DNA from: Ischnura elegans
Taxonomy: Eukaryota; Arthropoda; Insecta; Odonata; Coenagrionidae
Direction: 5' to 3'
NCBI RefSeq assembly: GCF_921293095.1
Contig: NC_060252.1
Location: 4,402,001-4,466,000 of the forward strand
DNA: 64,000 nucleotides
Under the pieces are notes generated by a model. It made no database searches. It saw only the letters and a program-made list of their open reading frames with translations, and was not told the origin of the DNA. Within the stretch, counting starts at the first letter, position 1. Every line of letters begins with the position of its first letter. Made by a program: the position numbers and the translations under genes. Of this stretch, positions 45,408 through 57,408 are shown piece by piece.

Positions 45408-48400
45408 TGTAAATTATCGCAAAGCCTAGGCATGGAATGATACGTGGCCATGGTAAAGCAATGGAATGCTGACTGCTACGTCAGGGCCGTAAATATGAAG
45501 TCAAATTCCTACACATTCCTAGTATTTTACATTTCTTAAAGAACTAGAGCTTGCAAGAAAAATCAGCGACTAAGACTGCACGGTAGTAGAAAATGTGGGG
45601 AATGCAAAAAATTAAGTATGGAAGGAATAAAAACAGAAAAAGTATTGTTTTTTATTATTGAAAACACTACATTCACTTCAAAAATCTAAGTCTAAAAGCA
45701 AGACAAACCATGGATTGATACAACCGTCAGATCATAATGACCCTATGTGATGTGAGTTGGAGTTTCATTACGGTAGTCGCTTCCAATAAATCATTTCACC
45801 GACAAATGGTTTAAAAATATCATCCATTCATAGAACCTATATACATGCTCTGAAACTTTTGAAGGATATTATCTGTTTAACTTTTTAAGCAAAAGATGAT
45901 GCTGCTCGCTGAAGTAACAAAACCGCGAACCATCAAATGAAAGAAAGGGCGAAAGAATGAGCCTGGAAGTCGCAGATTACAAAGTTGCGAAAATATTAAT
46001 GACAAATCAGAAGTTTATCACACGGATGTAAAAAACTGTTAATACTATGCAACAAGTACGGAAACGTGATGCGCATAATGCATAAACCGAAAATACACAT
46101 GCCATAACACTATATCGTTCAAAGCATTCCACCACATCCACTGGAAAAGAGAGTCTAAGACAATTGATTCATACGGTTAAAAGGTCGCATTTTTTGTTTG
46201 GCGCACAAGGCAAGTGGACATTGTTATTCAGTCGCTATATGGTCCAAATCTTCCTTGTGTCATTGCAATAAAATATGTAAAATCATAAAATCAGCCTGCC
46301 AATTACCATTGACCCCCTGCCTATTTAGTCATCGCACTGTATCCGAACTCAGTGATCTCTGGTGCAAAACCTAATCATTTAAATCTTTTCCTTCACTAGT
46401 CATGAATATTTCAAAATATTTTTCAACAGTTATTTTCTTATGTGCATTCGACTAATATAGGATCTTTTTCTTTTTTACTAGGTTGCTCAGCCAATAATGG
46501 CGTGGGTTTTATGATGTTTTCGATTTTAAATAATGTATTGCAAAGAAACTGGAAGGAGTTTTAAGAAATAAGCAATAAATAAACATGTCTATTTGCCTTC
46601 TGCACTAAAAATGTCATGGAAATAACAGAGTCAACTCTCGTAACCGCCCCTTTACAGCACATTTTGAACCAGATTCTAGGCTCAGCCATGACACTGATCG
46701 CACGCTGTATCTACTTTTTTCCATTACATTTCTCGTGCATACGTCCTCAGAGATTAGCTGGAGCAATTTTTCCTCGATTGAATCCGAGAAAAACGAGTCT
46801 TGCATCTCCTCAAAATTCACCCCTTTCCTTGTAGATGATTTTAAACGATTCGCTCCGATTATATGTGAACGATGGTCTAATGAGTATTCTTTCCAATCAC
46901 ATAAATGCTGATGAAAATAATTAAAAAAGGGAATAGTTATGGGGATCGATTTGTTCCGTGGATTTATTAAAAAAATTAAAATCCAGTTCCTCCAGTTCTT
47001 ATTATATCCGTATGAAAGCGTACTTCTAAGTATCTACCGCTTGGTCAGCTATCAATTCAACTGGAATGGTTATTTCCACTTCTCGCCTGCAATAGAGGAG
47101 GCACTAATCTGCAAAATTTTAGTTTTGAATCGGAAATAGAAATTTTGAAATATCGGAGGAGACACGAAAAACATCCGAGGGTAAGAATATTCAGGGAAGA
47201 AAAATTATCGCAATTATTAGCGGGCCATCAGTTGAGAAACTTCCCATATAGCCGAGAACAGCTGAACCATATTCACATCCATCTTCACTTCGCAAGAGAA
47301 TTTAATGATAGCCCCAAAATCACTAGGCCAGACAGCGTTTAACAGAATCTAAAAATGGTTTTTGACCCTTTGTCGAATAGATCCCAGGTATATATCTCTT
47401 ATCTACATAAATATATGCATAGAATATCCAAAGTAAATTATGAAACTGACAATTTTCATCTGTATTTTTCTCAGAGCTGGTTAGATTGGCTCATCGCACT
47501 ATAAGGCCCATTTTACGATTTCATTTTGTTCTGCAGCCACAATTTGCTCACCGCTGTGAGGTAGCTGATTGACAGTCCTGTGAAGGAAGGCGACAAAATG
47601 AGGAAAATTGTAACTTATTATCGCCGTGTTAAATATTTCTCTTGTTGTTATGCTATAACGCTTTGAATCTTAAAATCTGAACCTCATGACATATTGCTGA
47701 AAATGCACGCAAAATGATGGCTTAAAAATAAACACTAGATAGACAAAACGCTTTTCGGGTAACGCGGTATGAAAGTAATTTCCATTTTCTCGTATATGAA
47801 TTTAAATATGAAAAGAAAATAATTTTAGCCAGTTTTAATTATTAATAAGCTTTATGTAAGGACCTCCACCCTTTCTTCACCCTCATTTTCAATAGAACTC
47901 TATTAATAACCGTTGTTTGAACTTGACACCATCGAGCTCAATTGATGATTCCACAAATAATAAAAATTCCAAGGAGGAAATCGATAGCATTTCCTAAAGT
48001 TCCTGTCTATAAAGACTGGAAAACGCTATTTTCTCCAAGAACTTATACACTCTGCTCTGTGGGAAAAGAGAATTTTAAAAATTCCCGAGGAAAGAAACGT
48101 CCTTGGAAGCGCCTTGCAGATGCTTCTCTTTTCACTCCAGTTGGAATGCAGTCAGATGCAAGTCACGTTCGGTGAAAGTGCAGACGACAGATTTTGCGAT
48201 GACTCAGAGAATTATTGGAGGACAATAGGCTTCGTATAGCTTCGAGTCTTTCTTTTCGAATTGTTTCAAACTTTGAATAATACTGAGAAAGACGGCTCTT
48301 ACCACTCTACTTTGGCAAAATTGAGTTAAGTAGATGATTTAAAAATAGTACAAATTCTAATGAATGCGGAAGTTGTGTCATTTGGAAGAGTTGGAGTTGA

Positions 48401-50025
48401 CAATTGACAGTTCTGATAAATTTGTTAATCGCAATATGTTAAAATGTTAAACAGGGTGTTCCTTGTTCCTTTTAGGGTAAATTATTGTTTTTTTTACTAA
48501 TTAGTGAATTTTCCACTCATATGTTTTTTATCTACGCATAATGTTATTTCTTTTTTGACATATATTGTTTTCTTATCGTAAATTAGCTACTATATTGGTA
48601 AAGACATCTAATATAATTGTTCGGTTCTAATTTGATTACGTATATGTCGCTTAATAATTTTGGCTAGACCCGATATTCATTTTAAGAAAAATAGTGTGAC
48701 TAATTCTTTTTTTCCTAGAATTTATTTATATTAATTTTTAATCCGTTTTTAAAATATGTAATTCATTATATTCTTCGAAATCTCTTGAATACCAACTTTT
48801 TTTTTTAATTCTTGGAGTCTACTAAGTACACAGTGCATATGCATGCTACCTGAAGAATTCATGCACAATTTGAAACCAAAGAATCGAATGCGACCGCCTC
48901 TGAATGGCAAACCCTTATTCTCTTATTCTCGCGTGAGTGTTTGCGTGACGGTGCTAGGTCCACAAGGCCTGCACTTTTACTTTTGACTGTAATAGTAATT
49001 TTCTTAGGCTAATAAGGATGTTTTTATCATTTCGTCGTTGCAGCTTTCCCAGACGATCCCACTTGGTCAAAAACTCTTTTGCAAAAATGATAAGAAAACA
49101 TTCAATGAGCAGAATTATTACAAGATCTGAACCTCTAGCTATGCGCTCTACATATTCCACGCTGCTTCATAATCACAAACATTTGGCCCTGTGGCATTGA
49201 AATATTTTTATGCTCTGTTTTTATTGGCGGAAATTTAAATTAGGCACTTAACCAAAAATTTGCTTCATTGCTCCGGCGTGTTCGTAGCACGAATTCTAAC
49301 GCATTTCGATTGCCATCCGTCATAGTTTTGAAGAACCAACAGCAAACTGCCCGCCGAACACGCTGTTTTAAAATTGCCTCGACGCCTTTTCCGCAGCTTA
49401 CGTCTCCAATCCGCGATTTGTCATCTTAAGATGCCTCTTTAATAATACACGGTTTAAGATTGAAAAAAGAACGGATACTTATCGTCAGAGGCAGCCAATT
49501 TTCGCGAGGAGCAATTTTAAGTTTACTTCTACAATATCAGTTCCCATTATTGCAAAAAGTACAAGCTATGCCTACAGAGGATGAGTAATGTTACTATGCA
49601 GTCTCTATAGCAACCATATAAACACAAATAGGTAAACTAGACTATGCAATTTCGCAGTTCACGAAAATTCGGTGCCTTTGGTAATCGCGGGAAACGAATG
49701 ACGATCACGCTCCCAAAATGTCACGCTCTCATTCAAAACCCCAACCACACAATTGAATGTTCACCTAGTTCTTACCCTGCCTCACGAGCTATGCATACAT
49801 ATAATATTCAATGAACGCCACCGCCATTGCTCTTAAGTTACTATAGTATTACGCAAGAGATCCCTTAGTCAAATTCATAAATTTTTATGCATGTGCATGT
49901 ATTTGGTAAAAAGGAGGAAAGCTGTACGCAGTGAATTTTCTTAGAGTTGGCTGTATATGCTTAGCCCCTAGATTGTCTAGTGCGTCCTTTGCAGCAGACT
50001 AACACGCCACATTGCCGTTGCTTAA
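45408..50025. other. No gene recognised
   Basis: AT-rich, with short frames only. A 67-codon minus-strand frame at 46614-46820 is acidic (FEEMQDSFFSDSIEEKLLQL) without a domain. A GC-richer patch at 49260-49430 has weak inverted GCGTGTTCG/CGAACACGC motifs. Confidence 0.45.
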
Positions 50026-50027
50026 TA

Positions 50028-50683
50028 GGGTGGTTTCCTTTTATTTTTTATTGCCTTAATCGAAAGATTATTACTCCTGGAGTGCGTATTTCATGCTCTT
50101 ACATTTTTGAATGACGATATCTATTTTTCGCGATAAAACGAAAAGTGAAAATTTTCAAGCGCGCGAAAACGCGACGGCTAAGTAGGAACGATGGGAAAAG
50201 TCCGTGTGACGTATTTCTGGTTCCAGCTGTAGGTGTGTGAGGTGACCTTGGGGCGAGGCTTGAGCGCTGATACGATGCAGGCTGCTAGCAGTTAGCAGAG
50301 TACCCTGCTAGCAGGTAGCACTTGGCTTAAATGTGGATTGTTAACACCTTTACAAACGAAGGAAACTTTCCGTACTTAGTTAATTTTTATGTGTGATTAG
50401 TAAAAGATGTTTCCCTGAGCTCTGTGCTTCATACATGCATTGGTAATCTCAGACGATGTAAAACTCCTATCTACTCGTATAGAATCTAGGTCCCTATGAC
50501 GTCACGTGGAGTGGCATCGCATGGGCGCCAATCTGGCCTTTTTCAAATGAGGTTAAAATTGACCATTAACATTCGTCTAAACTGGGATTTGTAAAACCAA
50601 ATATTTTGTATATTATGAATGCACTAATGGCGGATAAGGAATCGCAATCTATGCCTCGTTTTCTTTGATGAAGGAAACTACCC
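50028..50683. mobile_element. TA-flanked TIR element, 656 bp
   Basis: GGGTGGTTTCCTT (50028-50040) and its inverse (50671-50683, one mismatch) form the ends, each flanked by TA (50026-50027 and 50684-50685). The interior has CTGCTAGCAG/TAGCAGG repeats (50280-50327) and a CACGTGGAGTGGCATCGCAT stretch (50503-50522), and no coding sequence. It looks like a MITE with a TA target duplication; the superfamily is otherwise open. Confidence 0.5.
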
Positions 50684-50685
50684 TA

Positions 50686-51029
50686 TTGTGTTTTGTCTGG
50701 ATATTTTCAGGTAAAATATACTTTTGCCACTTTCCATTGACTCCATAAAATTAGAACTTACGTGTAGTTACGCAGGTTCGATAATTTTCGCCTGATATCG
50801 CAGTGAAGCACAGTTCATTAGGAGCTGCCTGATGAAATGAGCTCGAGAGTTGTGCGAGCATATCGGTAGTATTTCGCGGTAATATCGCAAAGCATGTCCC
50901 GTGAGGCTAAGAGTACGCATCCCTGGGTACTTATACACGCAGTACGTACTTGTACCCTAGCATCAGTGATACTCGTTTATATTTATGGATTCTCAATTCT
51001 TGATTTCATTATTTATTTTAGTAATTTTT
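50686..51029. other. No gene recognised
   Basis: AT-rich, with no feature recognised. Confidence 0.5.
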
Positions 51030-51440
51030 ACTATTTCATGATTAAATTACAACTAACAAGAAAACGAAAAAATGCTCAAATAAAAATGGAGAAAAATGGA
51101 GAAATAAGAGATAGTAACGGTTGAGAAGATGGCAGAAAAGGCAAAAAAAGAAAATGAAAAAGAAAAAAGCAGTAAACAATAAAAATATTAAGGAAAAAGC
51201 AAAACTGACATTCGACACTAAAAATCCTCAGCCATGTACGTGCTCTGATTAAGTCATTTAGCATACCAATTAAAAAATATGAGGAAGTAGGAGAAACTAG
51301 TTGCGCAGGATGTGGAAAGTCCTTTAATGACAGCTGGATTCAGTGTGGACTTGTAAGGAATGGTGGCATGATGCCTGCTCAGCAGCTGAAGGCAACGGAC
51401 TTCTCATTTTCTCATTGATAAGTAATTTCTGGTGCGCAAT
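51030..51440 (+). pseudogene. pogo-like DDE transposase C-terminal remnant
   Basis: A Lys/Glu-rich stretch (ENEKEK, then KEKAKLTFDTKNPQP in another frame) at 51040-51232 is followed at 51284-51350 by EEVGETSCAGCGKSFNDSW and IQC. After a frameshift it continues as TCKEWWHDACSAAEG. The C-x2-C, WIQC, then C-x2-WWHDAC order is the zinc-finger tail found at the C-terminus of many insect pogo/Tigger-like transposases. Stops and at least one frameshift interrupt it. The DDE catalytic domain is absent upstream, so this is an isolated fragment. Other transposases with PHD-like tails are possible. Confidence 0.55.
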
Positions 51441-53396
51441 CTTAGCCTAATGATATGCGTGCTCTTTGACTCCATGGAGTGCAATGACTTATTTTATTAT
51501 TGGTAAATTAAGTGGTGGCAAATGACTTGCTTTATTACTTTTTATGTAACATGAAAACATTCTATTTTAAATTCCAAAACTTTGTGTAGCTAGTTAAATT
51601 AAAGTGTCCATGACGATATTTTGGGTTGATTGAATCACAAGACATAACTGATAATCCAGTAGGTGCGTACTCTTACCCTCCTTTGCCATGCAACAAAATA
51701 AAAAAAGCATCCTATCCCCGGTGACTTGTATGGACTTGACAGCAAGTTCCATCAATCATTGCATAATTACTATGGCAGCTGCATTTACCATTATATTCAT
51801 CTAGTGCAAATATTTACGGACAGTATTGTTTGGATTCATGGCACAGCAGTACACCTTTTTGTTTACATCATTTTTAGTCTTCTTTCAGCCATCTTTTAAT
51901 TTTTATCTTTACTTTATTACTTGTGGTTTTGCTACTTATGCAAAATTGTATCATAATGTTGCCTATACTATGCCGACCTTAACTCTACCTGCTACCTGCC
52001 ACCCTACATATTCCGCCGTCTCTTCTGCTCATGCGAAATCTGAGCGCCGGATACCCGCCTACACTCTTTCATTCTCCCCCTGACTCTCTCCCAAACATAA
52101 TCCCAATAGCGCTTTCTCTCAGGGGCCATCAAATCTTCATGAGCGCTCTCTATGTTTGACAACCGATTGAGCCATGCGCCCGCCCTGAGCACTCACTACT
52201 TGAGTGAGCCCTCGCCTCCGCATGTTCAAATGCTCTAGTCTCTCCCAAACCACTATGCTGCAACAATTGCCATTATTTTAAAAGTGATTTTTATTTCCCA
52301 CCCTGTTTTACGGATATTTTTATACAGTCGAGGCTAGTGAGCCTTACTTACGGCAAAAAAATCGTTTTTCAAAACACCGACATTACGCAGGCCAACGATA
52401 CTTGGCAGAGTTGGCTACCCCTAAAATATCCCTTTAAGATTCTTTAACCTTCAGATATTTCTTAATAAAAATTAATTTATAAACTAACGTTGACGTTGAG
52501 GCATCGTTGATCTACTTCCATATCGAATTCGCGGTAAAACATTTGTCTGAGGAAAAATGAAACTCACTTCCCCATTTCAGAGTGAAAAATACCTCCATAT
52601 TCTACAAATCTTCAACTAGTCAAAAATTTAAAAAGAGAGATCGAGATTCAACGACTTAAAAATTAAATATTCCTCCTTCCTGTTTCATATGAATTCTTCA
52701 ATCTGATAAAATTTCGGCTGGACATAAAAGCGAAGCGTAAATTCACGATGGCCTCTCTCATGTACTCCCTTTTAAAAAACAAAGAAACGCTATATTTTAT
52801 CGATTGTTCACACTAAGGTAACTCTTAGGACGTTGTCATCAGGATTGATTCGGAATATCAGTATGGACTTCAAGTAAGATAAAAATTATACCAAAAATAA
52901 ATTATGGCTACAGACTCAAACACCTGGAATAATTCGGTGAAAATCATAGAAGACAAAAACACATACAAAAAACTTTTGTGCGTGTTTTTGAACTTTTGTT
53001 TGTTTAAACACATACAAAAGTTCAAACACGTAAACGATGGGTCCACTTCTCTGTGATTTTTTCCCGGAATGGGCAAGTTGTATTGATGCTTGCATTTTTG
53101 TTGATTCTACTAATCGTAACGGTCATTCATTTAAGAATTTTCACTGCCTCCAATGTTCCAACCTGTTATTACTTTATCACCTTTTTTATAATTTTGACAA
53201 CAGAATTATTTGATAGATTCATTGTTAAAAATGTTCTCAGTCGATGTGAGTCCAATAATTATAATTAATTGAATGCCGCTTATCACATGAAATTTGGACG
53301 AAACGATAATTGAAAAATATAAACTGGAGCCTCTTTCTTATTTGGCAATTAATCTTTACTCCATCGGCCGTATCCTTGAAGGCTTGAAGGCTGATG
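51441..53396. other. No gene recognised
   Basis: AT-rich sequence, with a GC-richer patch at 52000-52220 that is open in both directions and has no domain. A hairpin at 52981-53030 is listed separately. Confidence 0.45.
52981..53030. repeat. Short strong hairpin
   Basis: Arms of about 19 bases (CGTGTTTTTGAACTTTTGT and its inverse with one bulge) enclose a 14-base loop. The left flank (52960-52980) repeats part of the arm. No gene context is seen. Confidence 0.6.
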
Positions 53397-53560
53397 GGAA
53401 TAGGAGGTGGTAAGAACGGAAAAGGAAGACTTCGAACAAAGTACATGGGACACTTACCGAAGGATGTGAAAGAGAAGACTTACTTAGGTGTCGAAAGCTT
53501 AGCTGATAGTAGAATTTATTGAAGAGCTATGTAAAACCAATCTTAGGATTGTTGATGAGA
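53397..53560 (+). pseudogene. RTE-like LINE 3' tail
   Basis: The + strand reads GGGKNGKGRLRTKYMGH, PKDVKEKTYLGV and LADSRIY. A stop then stands where relatives have Trp, followed by RAM-stop-NQS. This is the end of RTE-like LINE ORF2. The following TTAGGATTGTTGATGA is the start of the 3' tail shared with the other copies. It is a dead, 5'-truncated copy. Confidence 0.65.
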
Positions 53561-56510
53561 GTTGATGATAATTATAACGGTAAAATTTGTGACTAATGAA
53601 TTGAATTTAGGAACGCATATTAGCTTAATTGCCTAATTCATTTCAATAATATTACTCAAGCGAGAGCTAAACTTTCAAATTCCAATTATATTATATCAAT
53701 GAAACAGTTTTCATTACCAAATGCGTTGTGTAATATTTTGTGCATGGAAAATTAAATCATTCCTGCCCGTTTAAGCATTAAAAAAGCTAATTCTGAAAAT
53801 CTTCCATAAAGCACGGCATCTGAGAGCTAGCTCGTGAAATTATTGTTTTAATTGAGATATCGCCAACCTTATATTAATTATGGATTTTTGAAAGAGCGCA
53901 TGAGGTTTATCGTATGAACAGAGAGTGCACTGCATGAGAAAGAATAAAATGAAGGCTGGTGAGCATGGCACACATATATTTCTCGAGTGAAATTCATTCC
54001 ATCAGCTTGAGGAAATTCGAGTGGATGGATTGCAGCCGATGAAATGTAATCTAGTCCATTCCTCTCTCTCCAATGGGAACTAAATGCAATCTCCACTTAT
54101 CTCTAAACACATACACACGTATACGAGAGAGCGGTGCACACGGGTGGTGTTCGGTTGAGAAATAAGGCGAGGTTGGTGGGCAGTCGGTTGCAGTGAGGGC
54201 AACCGCAGCGCCGCGTCGCGGGATTCGGAGGAAAGGAGCGGAAGTCATTTGCATTCACCCGCCCGATGCAGTCTGCGCGCGGAAGTACACATTGGAAACC
54301 TTGAAATGGAATGGCCTCTTCAATATTCAGTCCACATGATGAAAATGGAGGCTTGCATGGTGCAGGGGTGAAAATTGCCCACAGCTTTAAATATATTCAT
54401 TGGCATAGCGACGCTTACGAACCCAAGAATTTCCATACAACGTGCAAAAAAATAATGAAACTTGGATACGGTGATAAAGAAAGAAAAAAGTAGGCAAGAG
54501 AGCAAGATAATACTTAGAACGTGTCATAATCATCTGAGCAAATGAGTGCATATTTCCAAGGTCTCCAGATCTTTTCACGTAAAAATACGTATAGATGTTA
54601 AAAAGGATCCAAGCACAATACGAATAAACAGAAGAAGTTTTGGAAAGGAGCCAAAAGTAAAAGAAAACATGCTATTGAAATCCATATAAAATCTCGGAAA
54701 CGTGGAAGTCACCTTTGTGCCTTGGTGGGACGTAAAAAATGATAAAAGCCTTGAAAAAGAAGCTGTTGACTGATTATGAAACGGCAAGAAACACAATTAA
54801 TGCCATGACAGTATTGAAAGATGCAAAAATATTTATTAATTTGAAAAAATAAAGAGAATTACAATGAAAAATTATGATTTGAGTGTTACGTAACTATTGT
54901 TCTATAATTAAAAAAATATAATGATGACGACAGTTTAAGCCACTTTCAATTTTTAGGGGAAGATGAGATCGCAATATTTGCTCCTAAATAAATCAAGGTA
55001 ACACTACCTAATTTTTGCAGAAGATAGCCCACAGATTATTTTAAGATTCAAATTTTCTGAAGAAAACATCTAGATACCTTAGCATTCATACTTTTTACTC
55101 CCAAAAAATATAATTAATTAGACCCATTAATTCATTTTATATATCTCCTCTCGTAGCCTGTACTGTGATATAAAATACACAACCAGTCAGGTATACCTGT
55201 TTCTTAATGTAAAGTAGCGTTGCATGATGGAAAACCCAAGGGAAACAGCATATTGCTCGCATTTATCACCATTACGTATTCCATGTATTTCAATGGTATT
55301 CCTACCGAGGCTCGGAAATGCTTCCCAAAAGTGAAAACAAATACATCATGTGATAACCCTAATCCTTAGTCTTCCGGATAGACTACGCTCGGAATAGAGC
55401 CGCAGAAAGAGGCCGCGTTTTAATACCAAAAGAACGCTCGTAAAAAGTGCTTCACTGAACCTAAAAATGTTCCCGCTCTGTGCCTTACGTGCGCAATTCT
55501 TAAGCCATGAAGTGCGTCTATTAAAAACAATTAATAGTTGAGGGCTGCATTCAATCTCGCAAACCCGTTTTAAACTCAATAATAATGAGAAGAGGAGAGA
55601 GACAAATTCAATAAAAAATGTGCGACATCGTTATCACGCAAACTTTAAAACCTCTCTTTCACACGAGCACTCGAAAAACGTTGTGCTCAACTCGTAACGG
55701 AGTAGAGGGTTACTGGAGTAAAAAGAATGGAAGACCTGATGGATTGTGTGAAGAGTGGGAATGGCTTGGATCCATGTCATCCATTTATGACTCAGCAAAG
55801 TCGTCTTCTCCTTGCCTCTTTTCTTACGATTCCCTCTTTTTATTATTATCATCATTATTCCTCTCATCGCCTCCCACGTGCTGTGACTTTCATTGTCGTA
55901 ACCAGCCAATCGCGCTACACAATCAACTCCTCAGTCTGAGGTCCTTCATCTCCCCATCCACATTTATTTGAAGCCGCTTGCAAAGCGCATTCATGCGTTA
56001 AATGTCACCCCTGTTCAATGACCGCGATCAGCAAAGGTTTGCCACTCGAAGTTGAAGAAATTATTTCTCGGCATATCTTTCTCTGCCACAAGATGCCAGT
56101 TCAAATCTTGGGTGCTTATTTTTAAATGATCAGGGTGTTTACATAAATTAGACATTTGAATGTATGATTTGAAAATTGAAAAAAAAATAATGCGCTGAAG
56201 AGTATAAAATTGAACCTAATTTGTACAAGTTGCGTCGTTTTTTTAAACATACTTTTAAAACTTCACTGTTTGATTTTCCGTATCTTGGAGCTTTGTGCAT
56301 TTATGCATCAAACTAATTTCAGGCCTTTCTTTTCAAATTTTCAAGTACTTCGGCTAGAGGTTCTACTCTTTGCTCGGACGCAAGGGGCGGGGGACGCAAG
56401 CGGTCCAGCGAATTTTTCTCATTGAGAAAAACGTCTTTCTGAATTATCCCTATCATATCAGGCTCAACTTTGCGGAAGTTCATTTTGACGATAATAAAAT
56501 GAAAACTGTT
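53561..56510. other. No gene; GC-rich patch at 54120-54290
   Basis: Mostly AT-rich. Positions 54120-54290 are CpG-rich for this neighbourhood. Opposed frames at 55618-55971 and 55634-55909 show no domain. Confidence 0.45.
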
Positions 56511-56645
56511 GGTGTATTCTACCAATTTATTGTAAGTTTACAGCGCAGCGGCGTCATTTTCAGGTACCTGAGGTATTCGTGCTTGAGGATAATGGCGTCG
56601 CTCCGTCGAAACTATTCGTACCTTTAAATAAATTGGTAGAATACA
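56511..56645. repeat. Snap-back repeat with hairpin-GAAAC motif
   Basis: TGTATTCTACCAATTTATT (56511-56529) and its inverse (56627-56645) bound about 100 bases. Inside, GATAATGGCG, a 6-base loop, then CGTCGAAAC lie at 56588-56612. This parallels the motif at 27137-27162, and the sequence after GAAAC (AAATTGGTAGAATAC here, AAGTTTGTGGATCAGTAC there) is also alike. It is probably the same class of Penelope-related 3' end. Confidence 0.5.
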
Positions 56646-57405
56646 TAATTTTTTTCATTTCATTAACGTATTTCTGGCTGGTTGCATACAAGGGTGAATC
56701 GAAAAAATCAGTTTCTCTCTAATCCATCTGGCTCAATGAAAAACAAAATGTGCAATCGATAAAATATAAGGCCTAAAAACTGGAGACCTCTAAGAGAACT
56801 CCTGGCACTCACTAATCGTCCATTTCTGGTGGTGATGGTCAGAAAACGACTAATTTAATACATAATGGTCATTATCTATAGATTTGGCCGAGTTACTAGC
56901 CTTTCGGATTAATTTTTTGCGCATTTTGATACATCTGCCTCCGTTAAGCCACGTAACGCCGATTTTGAGTCCGCGAAGAGAACATCTCAACGCCCACGCA
57001 GCGTGGCGGATAGAGGAGCTGCAGGTCGCTCGCGTGGTCCAGCAAAAGCGTTCCAACCCCGAGAAAGATTTTCGTAATGGCGCCGATTTAACCCTTATTT
57101 TCCAACACCTCATTTGCGTTGCTGTGGACACTATTTCAGCGTAATTGCAGTGGCTTAACTTGTCATTTACGTTGTGTGCAAGATGAGGTCACGATATGAA
57201 TAACCAATGGCTGGGCATTCATGCATCAATGTCAATGACGCGATTTAAACATTAATCAAAACGTAAATTAAAATTTCCACTAGGTTACAAATGAACTGAA
57301 TATTTTCATGGAGACATTTTTAAACTTCATGTCACCCAATGCGATAAATCTCTTGTAAAAGCGTCGCGCACGCAAGTACTCTGTTCTCATAATCAATTGT
57401 GACTT
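56646..57405. other. No gene recognised
   Basis: GC-richer, open frames on both strands at 56850-57144; neither has a domain. It may be an unrecognised repeat. Confidence 0.4.
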
Positions 57406-57408
57406 CAA

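Noticed and set aside
46614..46820. Acidic 67-codon minus-strand frame
   Set aside because: No domain, no convincing splice pair, and no neighbouring exon in phase.
56095..56115. CCAGTTCAAATCTTGG resembling a tRNA T-arm
   Set aside because: No matching acceptor, D or anticodon arms around it.
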